A stretch of DNA of 10,254 nt from a bacterium (lineage in GTDB: Bacteria > Planctomycetota > JACOTG01 > JAUIME01): NCBI GenBank assembly GCA_030433195.1, contig JAUIME010000119.1, positions 1-10,254 on the forward strand. Reading direction: 5' to 3'. The notes under the pieces are model-generated. The model saw nothing but the letters and a program-made list of their open reading frames with translations. It was not told where the DNA came from and did no database searches. Below are positions 1-6,184 of the stretch, piece after piece; position 1 is the first letter of the stretch, and each line of letters starts with the position of its first letter. A program made the translations under genes and the position numbers.

Positions 1-1
1 C

Positions 2-1864
2 GTCAACATCATCGACACGCCGGGGCACGTCGACTTCACGATCGAAGTCGAGCGTTCGCTGCGCGTGCTCGACGGCGCGATCTTGATCCTCTGCGCGGTG
101 GCCGGTGTCCAGAGCCAGTCGATCACGGTCGACCGGCAGATGCGCCGCTACAACGTGCCGCGCCTGGCGTTCATCAACAAGTGCGACCGCGTCGGTGCCA
201 ACCCGAAGCGCGTCACCGAGCAGCTTCGTGAGAAGCTGCGTCTGAACGCCGTGCTCATGCAGCTTCCGATCGGGCTCGAATCCGAGCTCGCCGGCGTCGT
301 CGACCTCATCAAGATGAAGGCGCTTCGCTTCTACGGCGACGACGGCATGGACGTGCGCGAAGAGGACATCCCCGCCGAGATGCAGGCCGACGCCGAAGCC
401 CGTCGCGAAGCGCTCGTCGAAGAGCTGACGAACTTCGACGACGAGTTGCTCGAGACGGCGCTCGAAAACCCCGAGGCGGTCACCGAAGAGATGCTCTACC
501 GCGCCGTGAGAAACGGTGTCTTGAGCCTCGAGTTCTGCCCCGTCTTCGTCGGTTCCGCGTACAAGAACAAGGGCGTGCAGCCGCTCCTCGACGCCGTCAC
601 GCAGTTCCTGCCGTGCCCGACCGAGGTCAAGAACTTCGCGATCGACCCGAACGACGAGACGGTGCAGGTTCCCGTCACGCACAAGTTCGACGATCCGACG
701 CTCGCCTACGCCTTCAAGATCGAAGACGGTGCCTACGGTCAGCTCACGTACATCCGCATCTACCAGGGTGCGCTGCGCAAGGGCGACGAAATCATCAACG
801 CCCGTACCGGCAAGAAGGTCAAGGTCGGTCGTCTCGGGCGCATGCACTCCGACAAGATGGAAGACCTCACGGAAGCCTTCTCGGGCGACATCGTCGCGCT
901 GTTCGGAATCGACTGCGCGTCCGGTGACACGTTCCGGAGCGCGAGCACCGATTTGACGCTGTCGTCGATGTTCGTGCCCGAGCCGGTCATCCACCTCGCG
1001 CTGACGCCGAAAGACCGCAAGGCCACCGACAACATGTCCAAGGCCCTGCAGCGCTTCAGCAAGGAAGACCCGACGTTCCGCGTCCGCTTCGACGAGAAGG
1101 CCGGTGAAACGGTCATCTCGGGAATGGGCGAGCTGCACCTCGACGTCTACGTCGAGCGCATGCGGCGTGAGTACGGCGCGGACGTCGAAGTCGGTGCGCC
1201 GAAGGTGGCGTACCGTGAGCGCATCACGCAAGAAGTCAAGTTCGACTATACTCACAAGAAGCAGACGGGTGGCTCCGGTCAGTACGGTCGCATCATCGGC
1301 ACGATGATGCCCATCGAGGGCGACGATTTCGAGTTCGAGAGCGTCGTGACGGGTGGCAACGTGCCGCGCGAATACATCCCCTCGGTTCAGAAGGGCTTCG
1401 TCGCTTCGATCGGTGCGGGAACGTACATCGGCGCGCCGGTGAGCGGCTTCCGCGTGCAACTCGAGGACGGGAACGCCCACTCGGTCGACTCGTCCGACAT
1501 GGCGTTTCAGGCCGCGGCGCGCGGTTGCTTCCGCGAGTTCTATCCGAAGGGCAAGCCGCAAGCGCTCGAGCCGGTCATGAACGTGAGTATCGAAGGTCCG
1601 AACGAGTTCCAAGGCGAGATCGTCGGAACCGTCCTTCAGCGCCGCGGGGTGCTCGTGGGGACGAGCGAAGACGACGGCTTCGTCCGCGTCGAGGCGGAGG
1701 TCCCGCTGTCCGAGATGTTCGGCTACGCGACGTCGCTGCGCTCGGCCACGCAGGGTAAGGCCGAGTTCTCGATGGAGTTCAGCAAGTACGCGCCGGCGCC
1801 GCGCGAGGTGCAGGAAGAGCTCGTCGCCGCCTACCGCGAGGAACTCGAAGCGAAGAAGAAGTGA
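2..1864 (+). CDS. fusA: Elongation factor G, mitochondrial EF-G1/spdEFG1 type (5' end outside window)
   Basis: Translational GTPase that drives tRNA-mRNA translocation on the ribosome, in the cytoplasm. The frame is open from base 2; 620 codons are visible and about 80-85 N-terminal residues, including the P-loop and switch I, lie off the left edge. In fragment numbering, the G3 motif DTPGHVD is at 5-11, G4 NKCD at 59-62, and G5 GSAYKNKG at 184-191. Domain II follows (about 210-320). The domain III signature SGMGELHLD lies around 373, domain IV has the tip-loop His at 493 (GNAHSVDSS), and domain V ends in [14 protein letters not shown]. Several segments match the mitochondrial EF-G1/spdEFG1 branch rather than E. 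coli FusA as I remember them: [10 protein letters not shown] (302-311), FDYTHKKQ (414-421) and PNEFQG (533-538). No tuf follows, so this is not a str-operon copy. There is no frameshift in the visible part. EF-G assignment is certain; the subtype is likely. Confidence 0.97.
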   Translation, partial: VNIIDTPGHVDFTIEVERSLRVLDGAILILCAVAGVQSQSITVDRQMRRYNVPRLAFINKCDRVGANPKRVTEQLREKLRLNAVLMQLPIGLESELAGVVDLIKMKALRFYGDDGMDVREEDIPAEMQADAEARREALVEELTNFDDELLETALENPEAVTEEMLYRAVRNGVLSLEFCPVFVGSAYKNKGVQPLLDAVTQFLPCPTEVKNFAIDPNDETVQVPVTHKFDDPTLAYAFKIEDGAYGQLTYIRIYQGALRKGDEIINARTGKKVKVGRLGRMHSDKMEDLTEAFSGDIVALFGIDCASGDTFRSASTDLTLSSMFVPEPVIHLALTPKDRKATDNMSKALQRFSKEDPTFRVRFDEKAGETVISGMGELHLDVYVERMRREYGADVEVGAPKVAYRERITQEVKFDYTHKKQTGGSGQYGRIIGTMMPIEGDDFEFESVVTGGNVPREYIPSVQKGFVASIGAGTYIGAPVSGFRVQLEDGNAHSVDSSDMAFQAAARGCFREFYPKGKPQALEPVMNVSIEGPNEFQGEIVGTVLQRRGVLVGTSEDDGFVRVEAEVPLSEMFGYATSLRSATQGKAEFSMEFSKYAPAPREVQEELVAAYREELEAKKK

Positions 1865-1924
1865 CGCGACGCGTGCCAACGAGTACCCACGATACGAGTA
1901 CAGGGTGAAGGGAGAACGGAACGC

Positions 1925-2623
1925 ATGAAGCTCACCGATGCCAATCGGCCGCTGCGCGTGCTCGACAAGGTGATGCAGGGCGGTCTCGGTAAGGGCAACA
2001 TCGGCGTGATCGCCGCTCGCCACGGCACGGGCAAGGTCGCGGTCTTGACCTCGATCGCGATCGACCACGCGATGGAAGGACGGAACGTCCTGCACGTCGC
2101 TCTCAACGAGTCGGTCGCCAACATCCGCGCCTACGACGACGAAGTGTTCGCCGAAATCGCGGGCAGTCTCGACATCTCCGATCGCGCGGCCGCGCACCGC
2201 GAGGTCGAGCGCCACAAGCAGATCTACACGTATCGCAGCGGCGGCTTCTCGGTCGATCGCCTCGGGGAAACACTGAAGTTCCTCTCCGAGCGCGCCGAAT
2301 TCCGCCCGCACATGATCGAGCTGCAGGGCTGGCCCGACTTCCACACGCTCGCCCCCGCCGACTTCGGTGATCTCAAGAAGCTCGCCGAGACGTACGAGTG
2401 CGAGGTTTGGTGCAACGCGCACACCACGCGCGACGACGCGTTCGACGACAGCGGCGTCCCGCAGTTCATCAGCAAGTTCACCGATCACATCGAGGTGCTC
2501 ATCACGCTCGAAGAAGAGGGTCGCCACCTGAACCTCAACTTCGCGAAGGCGCACGGATCGGCGCCGTCGGACAGCCCGCGCCTGATGTTCGATCCGAAGT
2601 CGATGCTCATCCGCTGGCGTTGA
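1925..2623 (+). CDS. RecA/KaiC-fold protein with degenerate Walker motifs
   Basis: A cytoplasmic protein of 232 aa; function unknown. It begins at an ATG preceded by AAGGGAG (1908-1914), 60 nt after the fusA stop. The layout resembles one RecA/DnaB-C/KaiC core: a P-loop-like segment at 31-38 (ARHGTGKV), strand NVLHVAL at 54-60, a Walker-B-like strand at 129-136 (HMIELQGW), a sensor-like strand CEVWCNAHTTRD at 159-170, and a late strand pair EVLITLEEEGRHLNLNFAKAHG (190-211) like the end of KaiC/DnaB domains. Key residues are missing: the first Gly of the P-loop is Ala31, the Mg-binding Ser/Thr after Lys37 is Val38, and the Walker-B Asp position is Gln134. It may bind a nucleotide weakly or act as a non-catalytic partner. 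The aminotransferase starts 4 nt downstream, so the two are probably co-transcribed. The fold is an inference from motif order; a plain conserved hypothetical is the alternative. Confidence 0.85.
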   Translation: MKLTDANRPLRVLDKVMQGGLGKGNIGVIAARHGTGKVAVLTSIAIDHAMEGRNVLHVALNESVANIRAYDDEVFAEIAGSLDISDRAAAHREVERHKQIYTYRSGGFSVDRLGETLKFLSERAEFRPHMIELQGWPDFHTLAPADFGDLKKLAETYECEVWCNAHTTRDDAFDDSGVPQFISKFTDHIEVLITLEEEGRHLNLNFAKAHGSAPSDSPRLMFDPKSMLIRWR

Positions 2624-2627
2624 TCGC

Positions 2628-3584
2628 GTGACCGATACGCTGCTGTACCGAGTCCGCAACACCGCCGCAGGCAACGCAGAATCCACCGACGCCGCGCTCG
2701 CACCCTCAGGGGATCGCGAGGGCGGCGTTGTTCGCTCCGGGGGCGCCTCCGAATCCGTGATCGCGCCGTTGCCCGTCGATCCGGAAGACGCGGCGTCGGT
2801 GCACGATCTCTTCGATCGCTTTCCCCACGGCGTGTACTCGGCACTGCGCACCTACGGCAAGGCGCGGTTCCTCGGTCTCGAGTACCACCTCGACCGGACC
2901 GAGAATTCGATGCGCAGCCTCGGGTGGAGCGCCGCGCTCGACCGATGGCTCTTGTGCCGCGCGATCGACGAAGCCGTGCGCAGCGCGCCGTGGGACGAGT
3001 CGATCCTGCGCTACGACGTCCTCCCCGAGCCGACCGACATCGAAGGATCGGCCGCGACGATGATCCTCGCCGTGGCCCGTCGCGTCCCGATCCCCGAGTC
3101 GATGCGGCGCGACGGCGTGCGTGTCGAAACGACGCGCGAACTGCGACGTCCGACCCCTCTCGTGAAGACGTCCGACTTCGTGCTCACGCGCCGCGCGGCT
3201 CCGCCGTCGAGTGCGGACGTCTACGAGCAACTCCTGCTCGACGACGACGCGCGGATCCTCGAGGGATCCAGCAGCACGTTCTACACGATCGAGAACGACG
3301 TCGTGCAGACCGCCGGCGACGGCGTCCTCGAAGGCATCACGCGCCGCATCCTGTTCACGATTCTCGAAGACCTCGGCATCGGCCTCTCGCTCGACCGACG
3401 GTCGCTCGCGGATCTCGAACGCGTCGACGGTGCATTCCTCACGAGCTCGTCGCGTGGGGTTCTTCCGGTCGTCCGCGTCGACGAATGCACGATCGGCGAC
3501 GGACGCGCACACCCCCTCGCGCTGCGCCTGCAGGCCGAATACGAGCGCTACGCGGACGAGCACGCGACCCACGCGTCCGCATGA
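2628..3584 (+). CDS. Class IV PLP-dependent aminotransferase (BCAT / D-amino acid transaminase / ADC lyase family)
   Basis: Predicted PLP enzyme of amino-acid metabolism. The family covers branched-chain aminotransferase, D-alanine transaminase and 4-amino-4-deoxychorismate lyase, and the substrate cannot be read from sequence. The domain starts near residue 58 (HGVYSALRTYGKARFLGLEYHL, 67-88). Lys180 in PLVKTSDF is the likely Schiff-base lysine. EQLLLDDDARILEGSSSTFY (200-219) carries the PLP-contacting Glu212 region, followed by GVLEGITRR (232-240) and FLTSSSRGVLPV (270-281), all typical class IV blocks. The GTG start at 2628 gives 318 aa with about 55 low-complexity N-terminal residues and has no convincing Shine-Dalgarno. 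A second GTG at 2757 would give 275 aa, nearer the family's usual length. The gene lies 4 nt after the RecA-like gene, suggesting translational coupling, which would explain the weak ribosome site. Family is confident; exact reaction and start are open. Confidence 0.92.
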   Translation: MTDTLLYRVRNTAAGNAESTDAALAPSGDREGGVVRSGGASESVIAPLPVDPEDAASVHDLFDRFPHGVYSALRTYGKARFLGLEYHLDRTENSMRSLGWSAALDRWLLCRAIDEAVRSAPWDESILRYDVLPEPTDIEGSAATMILAVARRVPIPESMRRDGVRVETTRELRRPTPLVKTSDFVLTRRAAPPSSADVYEQLLLDDDARILEGSSSTFYTIENDVVQTAGDGVLEGITRRILFTILEDLGIGLSLDRRSLADLERVDGAFLTSSSRGVLPVVRVDECTIGDGRAHPLALRLQAEYERYADEHATHASA

Positions 3585-3627
3585 CGCGCGGCCACCGGGT
3601 CGCAGGCCATCCGTAGACTCGCCTCCA

Positions 3628-3653
3628 CGCGATACGACACCCGCGGATTTTTT
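3628..3653 (+). terminator. Weak terminator candidate after aminotransferase (short GC stem plus T6)
   Basis: A CGCG/CGCG stem (3628-3631 with 3642-3645, 10-nt loop) is followed within 3 nt by six T residues (3648-3653), the longest T-run in the window's non-coding DNA. It lies 44 nt after the aminotransferase stop. The stem is only 4 bp, so this is suggestive at best. The same AT-rich patch could instead be part of the promoter for the downstream exported protein. Confidence 0.3.
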
Positions 3654-3738
3654 CGACTTTTGGTGCACGGTTCGAATCGTCGTTCCCGCTTCTCCTCTTG
3701 TGACGCCGTGGCCAAGCGTCAATGCATCGCTCGGAGAA

Positions 3739-3776
3739 GTGGCAAATCGCAGGGGGCGGAGTGCCCCCGTTGCCGC
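3739..3776 (+). other. Two-part GC hairpin in the 5' leader of the exported-protein gene
   Basis: The upper stem is GGGGGC (3752-3757) with GCCCCC (3763-3768) around a 5-nt loop. The lower stem is GTGGCAA (3739-3745) with TTGCCGC (3770-3776), including one T-G wobble (3740/3775). Six unpaired bases lie on the left and one on the right between the stems. It ends 40 nt before the ATG at 3817 inside a 232-nt gap with no gene (3585-3816). It has no T-run, so it looks more like a leader structure or RNA-stability element than a terminator. I recognise no riboswitch family in the gap. A possible -35 is TTGTGA (3698-3703), but no good -10 follows at the right distance. Confidence 0.4.
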
Positions 3777-3816
3777 GGCATCCGAACACGGGGCCGAAAG
3801 GTGGGGGAAGTCACTG

Positions 3817-4266
3817 ATGAAACGAGGACTTACGTTCATTGCCGCTGCGATCGTCCTGTTGGCGGGCCTCAGCGTCAACGGCATCTTCAGCGAGAACACG
3901 GGGGTCAATGCACCGATCTTCGCGGGCGGGGGCGGCGGGAGCCAGAGTCTCCAGTTCGACGGGTTCTGTGACGGCATCACGATCACGCGGGTGCCCGGAA
4001 CGCCGGTCTTCACCGGTACGTTCTGCGGTTGCCTCACGTTCGACTTCATCGCGACGCTCGGGGGCTCGGGGAACAACCTCTCCCTGCACCTCCATCCGAA
4101 CGAGGCCCAGACTGGTACGACGTTCCAGTACATCATCCGAGCCGATCGCACGTGGGAGCTCTATACGAGCGCGGGGCTGTCCAACTCGGGAACCTGGAGC
4201 GGCGGTTGCCCGCTCTTCGTCGACGGTGTCGACAAGCCCTCGACGCTCGACGGCATCTTCGACTGA
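3817..4266 (+). CDS. Small exported protein of unknown function, four cysteines
   Basis: 149 aa. The ATG at 3817 is preceded by GGTGGGGGAAG (3800-3810), a purine-rich ribosome site about 6 nt upstream. The reading frame is open much further upstream, but the ribosome site and the signal-peptide-like N-terminus fix this start. Residues 1-25 are a basic n-region (MKR), a hydrophobic core (about 5-20) and a short polar tail, so Sec export is likely. A glycine-rich stretch GGGGGS (37-42) follows. The mature part has Cys51, Cys70, Cys72 and Cys131 (contexts GFCDG, FCGC, GGCP), enough for two disulfides, and alternating polar/hydrophobic segments suggesting a small beta-rich domain (FTGTFCGCLTFDFIA, TTFQYIIRADRTWELYTSAG). 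No family recognised. It is a monocistronic unit with its own leader and a hairpin terminator behind it. Confidence 0.8.
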   Translation: MKRGLTFIAAAIVLLAGLSVNGIFSENTGVNAPIFAGGGGGSQSLQFDGFCDGITITRVPGTPVFTGTFCGCLTFDFIATLGGSGNNLSLHLHPNEAQTGTTFQYIIRADRTWELYTSAGLSNSGTWSGGCPLFVDGVDKPSTLDGIFD

Positions 4267-4281
4267 CCAGGGTCTCGCCGC

Positions 4282-4294
4282 ATGACGGCGTCAT
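4282..4294. promoter_or_regulatory. 13-bp dyad (ATGACG-G-CGTCAT), possible operator
   Basis: A perfect inverted repeat with 6-bp arms around a single central G, lying 15 nt after the stop of the exported-protein gene and upstream of the terminator hairpin and VOC gene. The half-site CATGACG occurs again at 4372-4378, close to the VOC ribosome binding site. Spacing and symmetry would suit a dimeric regulator, but no strong promoter could be placed beside it and chance is possible in DNA of this composition. Confidence 0.25.
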
Positions 4295-4307
4295 CATGTA
4301 GGATCGA

Positions 4308-4338
4308 CGGCCGCGATACCGACCCGGTGTCGCGGCCG
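4308..4338 (+). terminator. Hairpin terminator after the exported-protein gene
   Basis: A 13-bp stem (4308-4320 with 4326-4338) closes a 5-nt loop GACCC. The only non-Watson-Crick position, T4317/G4329, is a G-U wobble in + strand RNA but an A-C mismatch in - strand RNA, so the structure is better suited to + strand transcripts. The stop codon lies 41 nt upstream. The following sequence is only moderately T-rich (ACTTCGATTTCC), so it would be a weak Rho-independent terminator or an mRNA 3' end stabiliser. Confidence 0.6.
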
Positions 4339-4382
4339 ACTTCGATTTCCGACCGAGTCGCGCCCGGCTCGCATGACGCTTT

Positions 4383-4390
4383 GGAGGTGA
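4383..4390 (+). promoter_or_regulatory. Strong Shine-Dalgarno GGAGGTGA of the VOC gene
   Basis: GGAGGTGA matches the 16S rRNA 3' end over eight bases and ends 5 nt before the ATG at 4396. It decides the start: upstream in-frame ATGs (such as 4282) lack a ribosome site and would translate through the terminator hairpin. Confidence 0.85.
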
Positions 4391-4395
4391 CCCCG

Positions 4396-4788
4396 ATGCC
4401 CGAGAATCCGTTCGGACTCCGCACCGTGACGCCGTACCTCGTGATCGAGAACGTGCGCGACGTGATCGCGTTCCTCGAGAAGACCGTGGGCGCGAAGCTG
4501 CGCGAGGAGCTGAAGTTCCGCGACGACGGATCGGTCGCGCACACCGAGGTCACGATCGGCGATTCGGTGGTGATGATGGGCGAGCCGATGGACGACTTCG
4601 TGGCGATGCCGTCGACGCTCTACGTCTACGTCGACGACTCCGATGCCGCGTACGCACGCGCGCTCGACAACGGTGCGACGTCGGTCATGGAACCGCAGCT
4701 CATGCCGCACGGCGACCGCTACGGTGGCGTGAAGGATACGAGCGGCAACATCTGGTGGCTCGTGACGCACGTGGGGGCGCCCGAGTAG
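4396..4788 (+). CDS. VOC-superfamily protein, PhnB/glyoxalase-like
   Basis: 130 aa, a single vicinal-oxygen-chelate unit of two paired beta-alpha-beta-beta-beta modules, cytoplasmic. It opens with TVTPYLVIENVRDVIAFLEKTVGAK (9-33), the usual first module of PhnB-like proteins. AHTEV (about 49-53) follows, and TLYVYVDDSDAAYARALDNGAT (74-95) begins the second module. The C-terminus HGDRYGGVKDTSGNIWWLVTH is the characteristic GDRxGxVxDxxGNxWxxxTH ending. Length is normal for the family. Members include metal-dependent dioxygenases, glyoxalases and antibiotic-binding proteins; nothing here picks a substrate, and calling it glyoxalase I would be unwarranted. It appears monocistronic, between the upstream terminator and the convergent gene ending at 4811. 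Confidence 0.93.
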   Translation: MPENPFGLRTVTPYLVIENVRDVIAFLEKTVGAKLREELKFRDDGSVAHTEVTIGDSVVMMGEPMDDFVAMPSTLYVYVDDSDAAYARALDNGATSVMEPQLMPHGDRYGGVKDTSGNIWWLVTHVGAPE

Positions 4789-4811
4789 CGCACCCGGCGC
4801 GTCGCTGCGCT
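4787..4811. terminator. Inverted repeat bridging two convergent stop codons
   Basis: AGCGCA (4787-4792) and TGCGCT (4806-4811) are perfect 6-bp arms around a 13-nt loop. They fill the 22-nt gap between the VOC gene (+) and the Arg-rich gene (-), with an arm end inside each stop codon. The symmetry would suit a bidirectional terminator. There is no T-run on either side and the stem is short, so confidence is low. Confidence 0.3.
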
Positions 4812-5578
4812 CACGATTCGTCGTCGTCGCTCTCGAGGCGCGCCGCGAGCGTCTCGAGATCGACGACGTCGATCGCCTTGCCGGTCACGAGATCTGTGCT
4901 CGTATCTGTCGAATGCGCCCGAGGCACTCGCGTGATCGCGAGCTCACGTTCGTCCTCTGTGAGCCGGAGCTGCTGCAGCGGGCCGATCCGCGTCTCGATC
5001 GTCTCGAACTCGGGCTCTTCGTATCCGTGTTCGACGAGCACCTCCGCCAAGTCCGACACGGGCCGCTCCGTATAGGCTCGAATGTGGAGCACGACACCAC
5101 CGTCGATCTGGCCTCGCGCGGCCCGCCCCACGAGCACCGTTTCGACGTCGCGGAGCCCCGATTCGAGTACATCCATGAGTTCGACCGCGACGCGCCAAAC
5201 GTCGGCCACACGAGCGTAGTAACCGGCCTCGCCGAGCGCTTCCATCGCGATCGAACGGGCATGCTCGCGTACGCGACCGCGGCTCGGACGCGGCACATCC
5301 CACGCGTCGAGATCGCGCATCGCCGATTCGATGGCATCGTGGATCGACCGGCTCTTGCCGTCCTCGAGGCGACGCGCCGCTTCGCGCGCCACGGCATCCG
5401 AACGCTCCGCCGCGCCCGCGTCCGCATCGCCCGCGGGTAACGGATCCCGCGGCGCCAGCTCGAAGGGCACGGCATCGCCCGAATCACCACGCGACCTGTC
5501 GCGTCGCTTGCCGCGCGAGCCCGACCGCCGCTCACGTGGCACGTCGTGGTCCTCGTCCCGGCGCCGGCGCTCTTTCAC
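4811..5578 (-). CDS. Protein of unknown function with Arg-rich N-terminus, coupled to dinB-like gene
   Basis: 255 aa from a GTG at 5578 whose first bases overlap the TGA of the upstream DinB gene (GTGA, 4-nt overlap), the classical layout for translational coupling; this is why I prefer it to longer in-frame starts inside dinB. Residues 1-60 are low-complexity and probably disordered, first Arg-rich and very basic (about 2-31) and then Pro/Ala/Asp-rich. Residues 61-250 look folded: a helical part (AREAARRLEDGKSRSIHDAI, 64-83), a helix with VAVELMDVLESGL (130-142), then strands VETVLVG (145-151) and GGVVLHIRAYTERPV (160-174). Near the end are ELAITRVPR (212-220) and DLVTGKAIDVVDLETLAARL. The order loosely recalls a proteobacterial family of hypothetical nucleotidyltransferase-like proteins, but I see no clear catalytic GS...DxD motif. 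The tail is acidic (ESDDDES). The basic N-terminus could contact nucleic acid; that is a guess. Confidence 0.8.
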   Translation of the reverse strand: MKERRRRDEDHDVPRERRSGSRGKRRDRSRGDSGDAVPFELAPRDPLPAGDADAGAAERSDAVAREAARRLEDGKSRSIHDAIESAMRDLDAWDVPRPSRGRVREHARSIAMEALGEAGYYARVADVWRVAVELMDVLESGLRDVETVLVGRAARGQIDGGVVLHIRAYTERPVSDLAEVLVEHGYEEPEFETIETRIGPLQQLRLTEDERELAITRVPRAHSTDTSTDLVTGKAIDVVDLETLAARLESDDDES

Positions 5579-6075
5579 GACACGCTCCGCTCCTGCACCT
5601 CCTCCGCCGTGAGCCCATACAGCGCCGGCGCAGGAATCCCGAGGAGGACCAGGTAGAGATGGATCTGCGCACGGTGGTGCACTTCGTGCTCGATCATCGC
5701 GCGCAGCCATTTCCACACCGCGAGCTCGGCGCCGCCCGGCGTCGTGCACTTGCGATCGAGATCGTCGTCGGAGAGGGCCGAGAAGATCGCGAGGGACTCG
5801 TCGTGCATGCGCTGGAAGTACGCGATCGTCTCGTCGTAGCCCGCAGCCTTGTCGACGCCGCAGCCCGCATAGCGGCTCGGCCGACCCGCGACGTTCTCGG
5901 CGAACATGTCACGCTCGGTCGCGGCGATGTGGCGCACCTGGTCGCCGAGCGTGAACTTCCCCTCACGATACGTCCACTCGATCTGCTCGGAGGGAATGCA
6001 GGCCACGGCACGCTCGGTGCGTTTGCGAATGCCCGCGTAATACTTCAGGAAGGATGCGACGCTTCGGATCTCCAT
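5575..6075 (-). CDS. DinB-like / YfiT-type four-helix metal-binding protein
   Basis: 166 aa, about the usual DinB length. Members are four-helix bundles that bind one metal through three histidines; some are thiol-dependent transferases or hydrolases (bacillithiol S-transferases, mycothiol-dependent isomerases), most are uncharacterised. The probable triad is visible: His49 in GDQVRHIAATERDMF (44-58), and His130 and His134 in EHEVHHRAQIHLYL (129-142), spaced HxxxH in the last helix. The remaining helices are at about 5-25 and 83-103. The ATG at 6075 has no obvious Shine-Dalgarno just upstream, so the start may be imprecise, but the N-terminus begins as expected for the family. The gene heads a two-gene unit: its TGA is overlapped by the GTG of the Arg-rich protein. 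The relation to DNA damage in the family name should not be taken as function. Confidence 0.92.
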   Translation of the reverse strand: MEIRSVASFLKYYAGIRKRTERAVACIPSEQIEWTYREGKFTLGDQVRHIAATERDMFAENVAGRPSRYAGCGVDKAAGYDETIAYFQRMHDESLAIFSALSDDDLDRKCTTPGGAELAVWKWLRAMIEHEVHHRAQIHLYLVLLGIPAPALYGLTAEEVQERSVS

Positions 6076-6133
6076 ACCGCGAATTGCACCACACGCGGCC
6101 CCTGCGCGTCAACGCATGAAGCGTCCGAACGGA

Positions 6134-6170
6134 ACCGGCCGACCCGCAATCGTCGAGCGGGCCGGCCGGT
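6134..6170 (-). terminator. Strong hairpin terminator after mscS-like gene
   Basis: The arms 6134-6147 and 6157-6170 pair over 14 bp around a 9-nt loop, starting 14 nt past the channel gene's stop. On the + strand there is one A-C mismatch (A6142/C6162). In RNA from the - strand the same position is a G-U wobble, so all 14 pairs form. This polarity agrees with the direction of the gene. The downstream T content (TTCC) is poor, so release may depend on other factors. It separates the channel from the dinB unit. Confidence 0.7.
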
Positions 6171-6184
6171 GAAGCACGTTCGAA

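Noticed and set aside
1879..1901. 8-bp direct repeat ACGAGTAC (1879-1886 and 1894-1901) between fusA and the RecA-like gene
   Set aside because: Too short to separate from chance and not associated with a recognisable promoter.
3669..3678. GGTTCGAATC, which looks like a tRNA T-loop
   Set aside because: The flanking bases do not form a 5-bp T-stem (only the closing G-C pairs), and there is no acceptor stem or anticodon arm around it.
2706..4151. Long open frame on the - strand opposite the aminotransferase and the leader
   Set aside because: High G+C codon bias leaves the antisense frame open; the product is low-complexity Arg/Ala-rich, spans a non-coding leader, has no ribosome site, and the + strand gene has clear family motifs.
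5579..5749. Longer in-frame start for the Arg-rich protein (ATG at 5749)
   Set aside because: It would lie inside the well-supported DinB coding sequence; the GTG overlapping the DinB stop gives a normal coupled arrangement.
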